The position numbers were made by a program, and so were the translations under genes. A DNA stretch of 64,000 bases. Source: Streptomyces sp. AA1529 (GTDB lineage Bacteria; Actinomycetota; Actinomycetes; Streptomycetales; Streptomycetaceae). This document shows, in pieces, positions 1-7,573 of the stretch. Each line of letters opens with the position of its first letter. Position 1 is the first letter of the stretch. The notes beneath the pieces are model-generated. The model did no database searches, had not been told where the DNA came from, and saw only the letters and a program-made list of their open reading frames with translations. Where the stretch lies: assembly GCF_000280905.1 (NCBI RefSeq), contig NZ_ALAP01000020.1, positions 62,001 through 126,000 of the forward strand. The letters run 5' to 3'.

Positions 1-174
1 CAGGTCGTCTCCCTCGGCCGAACCTACGCGGGGCAGACCGTGATCATGCACGTGGCGGAATCGACGATCACCGTGGAACTGGACGGTCAGGTCCAGGTCA
101 TCCAGCGGACCAACAGCCTCCCGATCCGCAACGTCAAAGCGAACAAGCCCCACAAGGTTTCCGATGTTGTCTAG
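1..174 (+). CDS. IS481-type transposase, C-terminal 57 residues (partial)
   Basis: Frame 1 is open from the first base to the TAG at 172-174. It encodes a C-terminal tail containing VVSLGRTYAGQTV, an LDGQVQVIQRT strand and a basic end (NVKANKPHKVSDVV). These resemble the region after the DDE integrase core in IS481-like transposases. The catalytic core lies upstream of the window, so whether the transposase is intact cannot be judged. The family call comes from recognising the tail, not from catalytic residues. Confidence 0.6.
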   Translation, partial: QVVSLGRTYAGQTVIMHVAESTITVELDGQVQVIQRTNSLPIRNVKANKPHKVSDVV

Positions 175-182
175 GCCCACTG

Positions 183-225
183 TCAAGCATCAACTGAGAC
201 CAGAACGTCAAACATCACCTGAGAC
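183..225. repeat. Paired 18-bp direct repeat at the IS terminus
   Basis: TCAAGCATCAACTGAGAC (183-200) and TCAAACATCACCTGAGAC (208-225) match at 16 of 18 positions with a 25-base period. They lie between the transposase stop and the presumed end of the element. This fits repeated transposase-binding sites in the terminal inverted repeat. Confidence 0.6.
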
Positions 226-543
226 TCGACACGCTTCGGGTGCTGGTGGGCTCGCTATCGGGTTGACTGTCCAAGTGGCCTGGGTGCTGCGCTGCTTGAG
301 CGTGAGGGTGTGCGGTCTGCCCTGTTCGAGGTCGTGGGCTGCTGTTGGTTGGCCGTGGTCGAGCCATGTGCGGGCGCGTCTGTAGGGGGCTTCGTCCAGG
401 GTGGTTGCGATCATCATGAGGCTGATGCGCATCCATCGCAGGGCTTCGCGTGGGCTGTAGGCGTCGTAGGTGCCGATGCGGCGTCCGTTGACGTAGCACT
501 CGCAGTAGTAGACCTGCTGAGGCGCATGCGGTTGCTCGCTCAT
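208..543 (-). CDS. Uncharacterised 111-residue protein, 3' end replaced by the IS
   Basis: The ATG (541-543) overlaps the stop of the upstream ATPase gene as ATGA, so translation is probably coupled. The product begins MSEQPHAPQQ, has a CEC motif and a central amphipathic stretch (REALRWMRISLMMIATTLDEA), and shows no signal peptide or membrane helix. I recognise no domain. Its last seven codons (CRVSGDV) and its TGA stop lie inside the IS terminus (208-231). The native C-terminus has therefore been lost or exchanged. Pairing with an RsbW-like ATPase suggests a partner role in signalling, but this is inference. Confidence 0.6.
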   Translation of the reverse strand: MSEQPHAPQQVYYCECYVNGRRIGTYDAYSPREALRWMRISLMMIATTLDEAPYRRARTWLDHGQPTAAHDLEQGRPHTLTLKQRSTQATWTVNPIASPPAPEACRVSGDV

Positions 544-1013
544 GCCATCGACCTCGGGGCGGGCAGACCTACGCGGACCCCTCGGGCTGAGGGCCTGGCC
601 GGCGCCTGGTGCTGGTCGCTGATCTCGACGGTGACCGTCCGGCCGTAGTCGTCTCCGCTGACGCGCACGCGGTTGGCCAGTGCTGCGACCAGTCTCAGGC
701 CGCGGCCGTGGGTGTCGTCCTGGTCCGGGGTCTCGACGTGGGGCTTCGTTGCGGCTCCGCCGGTGTCGGTGACCGCCAGGACGACCGTGCCGGGGGATCG
801 GTGCAGGGAGACGTGGAAGCTCCCGTTGGGGCTGCCGCTGGCCGAGTGGACGAGTGCGTTGGAGCCCAGCTCGCTGACGATCAGTGCGGCGTCGTCCGCG
901 TGGGGGCTGTCGTGCAGGACGTCGCGGGTCCAGCGGCGGACTCGGCCGACCTCTTCGGGGAGTCCTGGGCAGGTGAGTTCCCAGATCCGCCCTGTACTCA
1001 TATACTCGTGCAT
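540..1013 (-). CDS. RsbW-type ATP-binding protein (HATPase_c, anti-sigma-factor-like)
   Basis: This 157-residue single-domain GHKL ATPase has the N-box SELGSNALVHS (about 47-57), the G1 box VTDTGG (about 81-86) and the G2 segment THGRGLRLVAAL. In bacteria such proteins bind sigma factors or anti-anti-sigma partners and may act as serine kinases. Streptomyces genomes encode many of unknown target. No sigma factor or STAS partner lies next to it. The gene sits in the left arm of the AICE, and a palindrome like the KorSA-type operators spans its start codon (1004-1019). Control by the element's repressor is therefore plausible. Confidence 0.8.
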   Translation of the reverse strand: MHEYMSTGRIWELTCPGLPEEVGRVRRWTRDVLHDSPHADDAALIVSELGSNALVHSASGSPNGSFHVSLHRSPGTVVLAVTDTGGAATKPHVETPDQDDTHGRGLRLVAALANRVRVSGDDYGRTVTVEISDQHQAPARPSARGVRVGLPAPRSMA

Positions 1014-1019
1014 ACAAGT
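1004..1019. promoter_or_regulatory. Candidate repressor operator at the start of the ATPase gene
   Basis: ACTCGTGCATACAAGT is an imperfect palindrome matching 12 of 16 positions of the best operator at 2436-2451. It covers the start codon (1011-1013) of the leftward ATPase gene. Confidence 0.4.
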
Positions 1020-1058
1020 TCCTTCGTGCTGGTGGCCGCTATGGGTAGTGGGTGTGTG

Positions 1059-1493
1059 CTAGACGAGTCGCACGCCGTCGTGGGCCCGGATGGCTGGCGG
1101 GGATGCCCCGTCGAGTGCGTCCAGGACGCGGACCGCGTATGCCTCGTCGGCGAGCTGGGTGACTTCTTCGCGGGTGGCCCAGCGAAGTGCGTAGGTCTCC
1201 TCCCCGGTGGTCGGGGAGCCGTCGACCGCTTCGCAGCGGAAGACCATGGAGACGATCAGGCCGCTCATGTTCTTGTAGATACCTGTGAGGGTCGCCGGGA
1301 GGGCGATCTTCATGCCGGTCTCTTCGAGGACCTCGCGCTGGAGCGCGTCGGGGACGGTCTCTCCGGGTTCCAGGATGCCGCCGGGTGGCTCCCACTGGCC
1401 GTTGTCGCGGCGCTGGATGAGCAGCGCTCGGTCTGCGTCGTCAACGATGACCCCTGCGACGCTCACGGAGTGGGGGCGCTCTACCGTGCTCAC
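1059..1493 (-). CDS. NUDIX hydrolase
   Basis: This 144-residue protein hydrolyses nucleoside diphosphate-X compounds; the substrate is unknown. A complete Nudix box spans about residues 38-61, with the GGILEPGE start and REVLEETGM end matching GX5EX7REUXEEXGU. I chose the GTG at 1491-1493 because the Nudix fold starts eight residues later and GAGG-type purine runs lie just upstream; the frame stays open much further upstream. NUDIX proteins are common cargo beside the repressor of AICEs and have been proposed to signal nucleotide state to the element. The gene diverges from the GntR repressor gene, sharing an 87-base intergenic region with an operator-like half-site. Confidence 0.85.
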   Translation of the reverse strand: MSTVERPHSVSVAGVIVDDADRALLIQRRDNGQWEPPGGILEPGETVPDALQREVLEETGMKIALPATLTGIYKNMSGLIVSMVFRCEAVDGSPTTGEETYALRWATREEVTQLADEAYAVRVLDALDGASPPAIRAHDGVRLV

Positions 1494-1549
1494 GTTCCTC
1501 GGTCCCCTCAGATGGCTAGGCTTCTCCACCGTAGCAACAGAACTCAGTA

Positions 1550-1565
1550 GCTCGTCTAGATATCC
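1550..1565. promoter_or_regulatory. Operator-like half-site between the NUDIX and repressor genes
   Basis: GCTCGTCTAGATATCC keeps the left half (CTCGTcTAGA) of the 16-base palindrome at 2436-2451. It lies 16 bases before the repressor ATG and beside its AAAGGAG ribosome-binding site, a position suited to autoregulation. Confidence 0.4.
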
Positions 1566-1580
1566 AAAGGAGTACCCGTT

Positions 1581-2369
1581 ATGGCTGCACTGTCCTCCGG
1601 CGTTCTCGGGGCGCTCGACCCGACCAGTGATCGCGCCGTCTTCCGGCAGATCGCCGACCAGGTCCGGGAGGCCATCGACAAGGGGCGCTTCAAGGAGGGC
1701 GCCAAGCTGCCGTCCGAGGCGGAGCTGGTCGAGCACTTCGGGGTCTCCCGGATGACCGTGCGCAACGCGCTCTCGATCCTTCAGAGCGAGGGTCTGGTCT
1801 CCTCCGAGCACGGTAAAGGCGTCTTCGTGCGACCACGGCCCCCGGTCCGGCGTCTGGCCTCGGACCGGTTCGCACGTCGGCATCGTGATCAGGGCAAGTC
1901 GGCCTTCACCGTCGAAGCGGAAGCCGCGGGAAGCAAACCCGAGGTCGACAGCCTGGAGGTACGGGAGGAGAAGCCGGCACCGGACATTTCCGCGCGCCTG
2001 GGCTCGCCCCGCAAGGTCCTCGCCCGGCGGCGCCGCTACCTCCTCGACGGACGGCCCGTCGAGTTCGCCGTCTCCTACCTGCCCCTGGACCTGGCGCGCG
2101 GCACGCAGATCGCCGAACCCAACCCCGGACCCGGCGGCATCTACGCCCGGCTGGAAGAGCTGGGGCACCGCCTGGACCACTTCGACGAAGAGGTCCGCGC
2201 CCGGATGCCCTCTCCGGCCGAGGTCAAGATGCTCCGCCTTTCCTCCGGCGTCCCCGTGATCAGCCTGATCCGCACCGCCTACGACGCCGAGGGGCGCGCG
2301 GTCGAGGTCTGCGACACCGTCATGGCCGCCGACGCCTACGTCCTCGCCTACCAACTCCCTGCTAACTAG
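1581..2369 (+). CDS. GntR/HutC-family repressor with UTRA domain (KorSA-like)
   Basis: This 262-residue regulator has an N-terminal winged helix (about 20-87; EAELVEHFGVSRMTVRNAL is the recognition region) and a UTRA effector-binding domain (about 110-255). The ATG follows AAAGGAG. In pSAM2-like elements a GntR protein at this position, KorSA, keeps replication and transfer genes silent until induction. Similar palindromes occur upstream of this gene, at 2436-2451 and 2514-2529 before the transfer operon, and at 1004-1019 before the leftward ATPase. The sequence therefore supports autorepression plus control of the tra-spd-rep genes. The natural ligand of the UTRA domain is unknown. Confidence 0.88.
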   Translation: MAALSSGVLGALDPTSDRAVFRQIADQVREAIDKGRFKEGAKLPSEAELVEHFGVSRMTVRNALSILQSEGLVSSEHGKGVFVRPRPPVRRLASDRFARRHRDQGKSAFTVEAEAAGSKPEVDSLEVREEKPAPDISARLGSPRKVLARRRRYLLDGRPVEFAVSYLPLDLARGTQIAEPNPGPGGIYARLEELGHRLDHFDEEVRARMPSPAEVKMLRLSSGVPVISLIRTAYDAEGRAVEVCDTVMAADAYVLAYQLPAN

Positions 2370-2435
2370 GGCATGTCGGGCCCATGATGACGGCGCTGGG
2401 TCGTTTCTCGCGGACTCGTACACACCGAGAGGCAT

Positions 2436-2451
2436 ACTCGTATAGACGAGT
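2436..2451. promoter_or_regulatory. Best KorSA-type operator palindrome
   Basis: ACTCGTATAGACGAGT is a near-perfect 16-base palindrome; only the central pair breaks symmetry. It lies 67 bases after the repressor stop and 119 bases before the first transfer-operon gene, where a promoter is expected. Confidence 0.55.
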
Positions 2452-2513
2452 GGGCAAGGCGTGTGGCAGAGTATCCGCATCCCGACAAGCACGTCCGGGC
2501 GAACCATCCGTGA

Positions 2514-2529
2514 GCTTGTCTAGACGACT
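2514..2529. promoter_or_regulatory. Second operator-like palindrome before the transfer operon
   Basis: GCTTGTCTAGACGACT contains the perfect core GTCTAGAC and matches the 2436-2451 site at 12 of 16 positions. It ends 41 bases before the TTG start at 2570. Confidence 0.5.
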
Positions 2530-2569
2530 AGCTCATGTTGCTCCGGCGTACGGACAAGGAGAAACGACC

Positions 2570-2920
2570 TTGCGCACCATCCGAGTTGAGACCACTTCCG
2601 CAACCATCCTCTTGACCGAAGCGCCCGCGCCCAAGGTGCGGGACCGGCAGACCGGGGAAGTCGCGAAGGACGCGGTGAGCGGCGAGACGCTGATGAAGGT
2701 CGGCGTCGTCTACATCGATGAGGGCGAGTCCTCGCTGATCCACGTGACCGTTCCCGAGAGCGGCATTTCCGAGGGGCTGGCGCTGGGGGCGCCGGTTTCC
2801 CTGCCGGGTCTGGTGGCTCGGCCGTGGGAGTCGGTGTTCAACGGGCAGCAGCGCCACGGCATCGCCTACCGCGCCGCCGCTGTCGCCCCGGGTGCCGTTC
2901 CGGCGGGCATGGGGGCCTGA
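2570..2920 (+). CDS. SCO3933-family regulatory protein (AICE)
   Basis: This 116-residue protein resembles small proteins that sit between the repressor and FtsK-like genes of Streptomyces integrated elements. I chose the TTG at 2570-2572 because AAGGAG (2556-2561) lies at good distance and the protein then starts MRTIRVETTS. The frame is open upstream, but starting there would read through the operator region. The sequence is beta-rich with no transmembrane segment or known catalytic motif. Family members are called regulatory on context only. It is the first gene of the transfer operon, and the FtsK-like gene starts two bases after its stop. Confidence 0.7.
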   Translation: MRTIRVETTSATILLTEAPAPKVRDRQTGEVAKDAVSGETLMKVGVVYIDEGESSLIHVTVPESGISEGLALGAPVSLPGLVARPWESVFNGQQRHGIAYRAAAVAPGAVPAGMGA

Positions 2921-2922
2921 CC

Positions 2923-4269
2923 GTGTCCGAGCTGATGACCTTGATGGAGATAGGCGGACCCGTGGCCGGGCTCGGTGCCGGTGCCGCCTACCTCCGGGCC
3001 CGGCACCCTGCCGCGTACTGGTCGGCCATGGGCATGCCTGCTTCGGCCCTCCGCCTGGTGGGCTCCTACGGGTCGGTCATGGACTCGTGCGGGCTGACCG
3101 TGCCGCCCTCCCGCCTTCGGGCGCTCGCCGTTCGGGCTGCCACTCGTCGTGAGGTGCGGCCGGTTCCTCCTCGTCGGGGGATGCTGCGGCCGACCTCGAC
3201 CGGCCTGCGAATACGTCTGCGGCTCGCTCCGGGGCAGGAGCCTGCCGACGTGGCCGCGTCGGCGGAGCGGTTGCGGCATGCGTGGGGTGTGCATGGCGTG
3301 TATGTGGAGCCGGTCAAGCCCGGTGTGGTCGAGTTGCGGCTGGTCGGCTTCGACGTCCTGCGACGAGTACGGATGCCGCGCAAGGCGGGCGGCGGATTCC
3401 TGCGGGTGCCGGTGGCACTGCGGGAGGACGCAACCGCCTTCGTCCGCGACTACCGCGCCATCCCGCATGAACTGGTGCTCGGCGCCACGCTGTCGGGCAA
3501 GTCCATGTACCTGCGGCACCTGATCACCGGGCTCGCTGAACAGCGGGTCGCGTTGGCCGGCATCGACTGCAAGCGGGGGGTTGAGCTGGCGCCGTTCGCT
3601 CCTCGGCTCTCGGCGCTGGCGACCGACCCGGCTGAGGCTGCCGAGCTGCTGCCCGTCCTCGTCCGGGAGATGGAGGACCGCTACGACCTGATCCGGGCCC
3701 GGCAGGGGATCGCCCCGTCCACGCCGGATGAGGAGATCACCTCGGACGTGTGGGGCCTGCCCGAGAGCGAACGCCCCGTACCGATCGTGCTGTTCGTCGA
3801 CGAGGTCGCCGAACTGTTCCTCGTCGCCTCCCGCAAGGACGAGGAGAGGCGGGACGAGATGGTCACCCAGCTCATCCGCCTCGCCCAGCTCGGCCGTGCC
3901 GCCGGGATCTACCTAGAGGTGTGCGGGCAGCGGTTCGGGGCCGAGCTGGGCAAAGGCGCCACCATGCTCCGCGCCCAGCTCTCCGGCCGCGTCTGCCACC
4001 GCGTCAACGACGAACCCTCGGCCAAGATGGCTCTCGGGGACATCGCCCCCGAAGCGGTCGGCGCCGCCTGCACCATCGCCCCCGAACGCCCCGGCCTCGC
4101 GGTCGTGGGTGACACCTCCGGCGGCTGGTCCCGCATCCGCACCCCGTACCTGTCCCTGGCCGACGCTGCCGCTCGCTGTGAGCGCACCGCGCACCTGGTG
4201 CCGGACCTGCCCGCACTCAAGCCGTTCCAGCCTGCCTCGCTGACCAAGCCCCGGCCCGCCACCGCCTGA
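2923..4269 (+). CDS. FtsK/SpoIIIE-type DNA translocase (TraB/TraSA-like conjugation protein)
   Basis: This 448-residue ATPase should pump double-stranded element DNA into the recipient. It has the Walker A motif GATLSGKS (187-194) and the Walker B motif IVLFVDE (288-294), followed by an FtsK-like RLAQLGRAAGI segment. The N-terminal 180 residues have little hydrophobicity beyond one weak segment (about 10-24). Membrane attachment may therefore need the small membrane proteins encoded downstream. I chose the GTG at 2923, two bases after the previous stop. The C-terminal gamma-like DNA-recognition part (about 400-448) is short. One such protein is known to suffice for AICE transfer. Confidence 0.88.
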   Translation: MSELMTLMEIGGPVAGLGAGAAYLRARHPAAYWSAMGMPASALRLVGSYGSVMDSCGLTVPPSRLRALAVRAATRREVRPVPPRRGMLRPTSTGLRIRLRLAPGQEPADVAASAERLRHAWGVHGVYVEPVKPGVVELRLVGFDVLRRVRMPRKAGGGFLRVPVALREDATAFVRDYRAIPHELVLGATLSGKSMYLRHLITGLAEQRVALAGIDCKRGVELAPFAPRLSALATDPAEAAELLPVLVREMEDRYDLIRARQGIAPSTPDEEITSDVWGLPESERPVPIVLFVDEVAELFLVASRKDEERRDEMVTQLIRLAQLGRAAGIYLEVCGQRFGAELGKGATMLRAQLSGRVCHRVNDEPSAKMALGDIAPEAVGAACTIAPERPGLAVVGDTSGGWSRIRTPYLSLADAAARCERTAHLVPDLPALKPFQPASLTKPRPATA

Positions 4270-4358
4270 TTTTCCGCTCCCTCCGATTCGGCCGGCGCGT
4301 CCATCTCGCGCCAAGTCCCTACCCCTCCCATGCCGAAAACAGAAAGGAGGTGCCATCC

Positions 4359-4982
4359 ATGCGCGCCCACCTCGCACGGGTTGACGCCGTGCTCGTGCAA
4401 GCGGTCATCGCTGCCGCGCTGTCCTTCGCCCACCTGCATGACCTGGCCTCGGCCGCCGGACAGGACGGCTGGAAAGCCTGGGCCTACCCGGTGTCGGTCG
4501 ACCTGCTGTTGGTGGCTGCCTGGCGTCGGCTGCGCTCCGGACGTGACCGGGCTGCGGGCTGGTGCTGGTTCCTCGTCGCCCTCACCGCCTCCCTCGGCGC
4601 CAACATCGCCACCGCCGGACTCCTCGACCTGGGCGACGTTCCCGACTGGCTGCGCATCCTCGTCGCCGGGTGGCCGGCCCTGGCCTTCCTCGGCGGCACC
4701 CTCCTCGCCCACACCGCGAACGCGCCCTCGGCCGAGCCGACCGCCGAGCAGTCGACCGGCCCCGAGATCGCAGAGCCAGTACCCGACCCCTCCGCACCGA
4801 CTGCACCGGAGCTCCCGGTGCCGTCCGCCACGTCCGTTCCGGCCGCTCTGGTCGAGCACGCGCGCAAGATCGCCACCGCTCATCAGGAGCGCACCGGCGC
4901 CCCCATCGATACCCCGACCCTCCGCGCTCGCCTCGGCGTCCCCGCACCGCTCGCCGAGCAGATCGCCGCCCACCTCACCTGA
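4359..4982 (+). CDS. DUF2637-type multi-pass membrane protein (Spd/transfer-associated)
   Basis: This 207-residue protein has an N-terminal membrane block of about four helices (residues 10-30, 45-60, 70-92 and 100-120). A Pro/Ala-rich linker and a soluble C-terminal segment follow (about 165-207, LVEHARKIATAHQERTGAP), ending in a helix-turn-helix-like LRARLGVPAPLAEQIAAHL. DUF2637 proteins are typical of Streptomyces plasmids and AICEs and are linked to spread of the element between hyphal compartments. The ATG at 4359 has an AAAGGAGG site at the right distance; the in-frame GTG at 4350 overlaps that site and is less likely. Confidence 0.75.
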   Translation: MRAHLARVDAVLVQAVIAAALSFAHLHDLASAAGQDGWKAWAYPVSVDLLLVAAWRRLRSGRDRAAGWCWFLVALTASLGANIATAGLLDLGDVPDWLRILVAGWPALAFLGGTLLAHTANAPSAEPTAEQSTGPEIAEPVPDPSAPTAPELPVPSATSVPAALVEHARKIATAHQERTGAPIDTPTLRARLGVPAPLAEQIAAHLT

Positions 4983-5001
4983 CCGAACCGGAGGAACCTC
5001 C

Positions 5002-5190
5002 ATGCCCGGACACCTGCCCGACAGCTTCGACTACCTCGACGCGGCCCACGAGATGGCCCACACCGGCCGCCCCACCCTGGCCCGCCTGCTGGCAGAAGAA
5101 GCCGCCACCCGCACCGACGACCCCGACGAAGCCGACCGCATCCTGAGCCACTTCCCCAGCCCCGCATCCCTGCGACTGAAGGACTGCTGA
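5002..5190 (+). CDS. Small acidic AICE protein, unknown
   Basis: This 62-residue acidic protein (MPGHLPDSFDYLDAAHEMAH...) is preceded by GGAGGAA. Its stop overlaps the next start as TGATG. It is predicted soluble and helical, with no motif I recognise. Its position inside the tra-spd-rep operon implies a transfer or maintenance role, which is inferred from context only. Confidence 0.6.
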   Translation: MPGHLPDSFDYLDAAHEMAHTGRPTLARLLAEEAATRTDDPDEADRILSHFPSPASLRLKDC

Positions 5191-5381
5191 TGCCGCTCAA
5201 CCGCCGCTTCCGCTCCGTGACCCGCATCGGCCCCGTACAGGTCGGCACCGCCAACGACGGCCGTGGACGGGAGAAGCACACCGCCGCCTGCACCGCCCCG
5301 CGCTGCGGCTTCTCCGCCGACTACGACTCCCGTGCCGCCGCCGAGCTGGCCGCACGCACCCACCGCTGCCCCGTCCGCTGA
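5190..5381 (+). CDS. Mobile-element transfer protein with Cys/His zinc-finger-like motif
   Basis: This 63-residue basic protein resembles small proteins annotated as mobile element transfer proteins in Streptomyces AICEs. Residues H30, C34, C39, H58 and C60 could form one zinc site (HTAACTAPRCG ... THRC). The ATG overlaps the upstream stop, so translation is coupled. DNA binding is plausible from the basic N-terminus but is not shown. Confidence 0.7.
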   Translation: MPLNRRFRSVTRIGPVQVGTANDGRGREKHTAACTAPRCGFSADYDSRAAAELAARTHRCPVR

Positions 5382-5395
5382 AAGGAGCGCTTCCC

Positions 5396-5590
5396 GTGTC
5401 CGTGAACCTGCCCCTGGTCGTCGTGCTCGGCCTGCTGGTCTGGGGCGCCGTGAAGTTCCTCGGCGTCCGCGTCTGGCTCGTCGTCGTGATCGCCCTGTTC
5501 GGCTTCTACCTCGCCGACACCTTCCTCGCCCCCGCCATCGACAACGGCACCCGCACCGGAGTCGAAACCGTCAACGGCAACCACGACTGA
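5396..5590 (+). CDS. Small two-helix membrane protein (Spd-like)
   Basis: This 64-residue protein starts at GTG 5396 after GAAAGGAG. It has two hydrophobic segments (about 5-20 and 26-43) and a hydrophilic tail. Proteins of this size and topology lie at the same place in pSAM2-like elements and are assigned to intramycelial spread on genetic context. There are no catalytic motifs. Confidence 0.6.
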   Translation: MSVNLPLVVVLGLLVWGAVKFLGVRVWLVVVIALFGFYLADTFLAPAIDNGTRTGVETVNGNHD

Positions 5591-5604
5591 CAGGAGAGCA
5601 ACCG

Positions 5605-5886
5605 ATGTTCCTGCGCCCCCAACTCCCCGAGACACCCACCCCAAACCTGCCCACGACCGCCCAGCAGGTACACGTACCGGCCTGCGGCTGCCAGCACCCC
5701 GCACCCCTCGCCACGCCGCCACAGCGCGCGTTTCCCTCGGTCGGTTCGGGAGCCGTCGCGGCCGTGATCGTCGGCTGCGTGGCCGTCGTCGCGCTCCTGG
5801 CCGCCGTCGTCGTCACGGCCGTGTCCGTCGCGGTGGCTGCGCTGGTCCTGCGCTCGCTGCTGGGCGCCCAGCACCGCCGCCGCTGA
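5605..5886 (+). CDS. SpdD-like membrane protein
   Basis: This 93-residue protein has a Pro/Thr-rich N-terminus with a CGCQH cluster (about 27-31), one long Val/Ala-rich transmembrane region (about 47-82) and a basic end. The Cys cluster followed by a single hydrophobic block is typical of SpdD-like proteins of Streptomyces plasmids. CAGGAGAG precedes the ATG. It is the last small gene before the replication initiator. Confidence 0.68.
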   Translation: MFLRPQLPETPTPNLPTTAQQVHVPACGCQHPAPLATPPQRAFPSVGSGAVAAVIVGCVAVVALLAAVVVTAVSVAVAALVLRSLLGAQHRRR

Positions 5887-6008
5887 ACGGCTCCCGGGGC
5901 GGCCCAGAAGCCGCCAAGCATCCGCCGCCCCGGAAGCCCAAGCCCCTTCCCAACCCGAAAAGTCTGAGAAGGAGTACAGCCATCATCACCCGTCCCACCC
6001 CGCCCCCG

Positions 6009-7349
6009 GTGACGGACCTGGCAAACCTCGCCGCAACCGGCTCCCTGCCCGGTATCCTCCGCCAGCTCTCCAGCCTGGGCGGCTGCACCCACCCCATCCG
6101 CCTGGCCGGCCACCGCACCGAACACCAGGTAGACACCACCACCGGCGAAATCGGCCCGGCCCTGCGACGCCTCGACTCCGCCGACCTGCCCGCCGGTGAC
6201 CTCCTGGTCCGCTGCGGCAACCGCCGCACCACCCGCTGCCCGGCCTGCGCCGAGACCTACCGCCGCGACACCTTCCACCTCATCACCGCCGGACTACGCG
6301 GCGGCAAAGGCACCCCCGAGACCGTGACGACACACCCGCGCGTCTTCGCCACGTTCACCGCACCGAGCTTCGGCCCCGTTCACAACCGGCCCGGTCCCCG
6401 CCCCTGCCGCTGCGGCCGGCGCCACGCTTCCGACGATCCGAAGCTGGGCACGCCGCTGGACCCGGAACGGTACGACTACGAATCCGCAGTGCTCTGGAAC
6501 GCCCACGCGGGAGCACTCTGGCGCCGCTTCACCATCCACCTCCGTCGCGAGATCGCACGCCGCGCGGGCCTCACCCAACGGGAGCTCCCGGAACGCGCTC
6601 GCGTCTCGTTCGCGAAGGTCGCCGAGTACCAGAAGCGCGGCGCCGTGCACTTCCATGCCGTCATCCGCCTTGACGGCCCGGCCGGTGGGGAGACTCGGCC
6701 CCCGCACTGGGCATCCGCCGAACTGCTGGGCGACGCCATCCGTGCCGCAGCATCCCGTGCAGTCGTGCCCGGCCCCGTCCTCGATGGTCGCCCGCACACG
6801 TTTGCCTTCGGCCGCCAGCTCGACATCCGCACCATCCACGGCCCCGACCTCGCCGGCGGCCAAGCGCTCACCGACCGCGCGGTTGCGGCCTACATCGCCA
6901 AGTACGCCACCAAGGGCGCCGAGACAGCCACCGGCACGCTCGACCGCCGCCTGCGCTTCATCGCCGAACTGGCCACCCTCAACCTCCCGCAGCATGCCGA
7001 ACGCCTCATCCGCACCGCCTGGGCCCTCGGCGCCCGCAAAGACCTCGCACACCTCCGCCTCCGCGCCTGGGCACACATGCTCGGCTTCCGCGGCCACTTC
7101 TCCACCAAAACCCGCCGCTACTCCACCACCCTCGGAGCCCTCCGCACCGCCCGCGCCCAATGGCAACGCCTCCAAGCCGCCATCGCACGCGGCGACGATC
7201 CACAACCGGTGGACAGCGAGGAAACAACGCTCGTCCTCGCCCACTGGACCTACGCCGGAACCGGCCTCACCCCCACCGAACAGTGGCTGTCCGCATCTCT
7301 TGCCGACAACGCCACCACCCCCACCCCGGAAGGAGACGCCGCCCGATGA
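6009..7349 (+). CDS. repSA: RepSA-type replication initiator
   Basis: This is the element's initiator for rolling-circle-type replication. It has an HFH (HUH) metal-binding motif at 214-216 in GAVHFHAVIRL, a YIAKYATK catalytic Tyr/Lys segment at 295-302, and a CPAC cluster (77-80) with CRCG (133-136) that may bind zinc. Length (446 residues) suits the RepSA family. The start is uncertain. The first standard codon, GTG 6009, has no ribosome-binding site. AAGGAG (5969-5974) is instead correctly placed for an in-frame ATC at 5982, which would add nine residues. The stop overlaps the excisionase ATG. Confidence 0.85.
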   Translation: MTDLANLAATGSLPGILRQLSSLGGCTHPIRLAGHRTEHQVDTTTGEIGPALRRLDSADLPAGDLLVRCGNRRTTRCPACAETYRRDTFHLITAGLRGGKGTPETVTTHPRVFATFTAPSFGPVHNRPGPRPCRCGRRHASDDPKLGTPLDPERYDYESAVLWNAHAGALWRRFTIHLRREIARRAGLTQRELPERARVSFAKVAEYQKRGAVHFHAVIRLDGPAGGETRPPHWASAELLGDAIRAAASRAVVPGPVLDGRPHTFAFGRQLDIRTIHGPDLAGGQALTDRAVAAYIAKYATKGAETATGTLDRRLRFIAELATLNLPQHAERLIRTAWALGARKDLAHLRLRAWAHMLGFRGHFSTKTRRYSTTLGALRTARAQWQRLQAAIARGDDPQPVDSEETTLVLAHWTYAGTGLTPTEQWLSASLADNATTPTPEGDAAR

Positions 7350-7573
7350 CGGCGACCACGACCACCATCACGCCCAAGTGGCACACCACGGCCGAAGTTG
7401 CCGCCATGCTCGGCTTCAGCCTCTCCAAGACAAAAATGCTCGTCCTCACCGGGGAAATCCGCTCGGTCAAGATCGGCCGCAACCGCCGCATCCTCCCGAC
7501 CTGGGTGGACGAGTACATCGAGCGCTGCGCGGCGGAAGCCGAAGGAATCGGCGCCGAGAGGTGGTCCGCATGA
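7346..7573 (+). CDS. xis: Excisionase (MerR/Xis-type helix-turn-helix)
   Basis: This 75-residue protein has one winged-helix DNA-binding domain. WHTTAEVAAMLGFSLSKTKM carries the helix-turn-helix, and VKIGRNRRILPTWVDEYIE is the wing and last helix. It overlaps repSA (ATGA) before it and the integrase (ATGA) after it, the usual rep-xis-int order of AICEs. It should bend attachment-site DNA and turn the integrase toward excision. Confidence 0.85.
   Translation: MTATTTTITPKWHTTAEVAAMLGFSLSKTKMLVLTGEIRSVKIGRNRRILPTWVDEYIERCAAEAEGIGAERWSA

Larger units (their letters stand above)
1..231 (+). mobile_element. 3' end of an IS481-type insertion sequence
   Basis: The window opens inside a transposase reading frame that stops at 172-174. 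About 57 bases later comes a likely IS terminus. The terminus carries two copies of an 18-base repeat (183-200 and 208-225) and ends near TCGACA at 226-231. IS481-family ends in actinobacteria usually begin TGT and end ACA. The exact outer end, the target duplication and the left half cannot be seen here. Confidence 0.6.
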
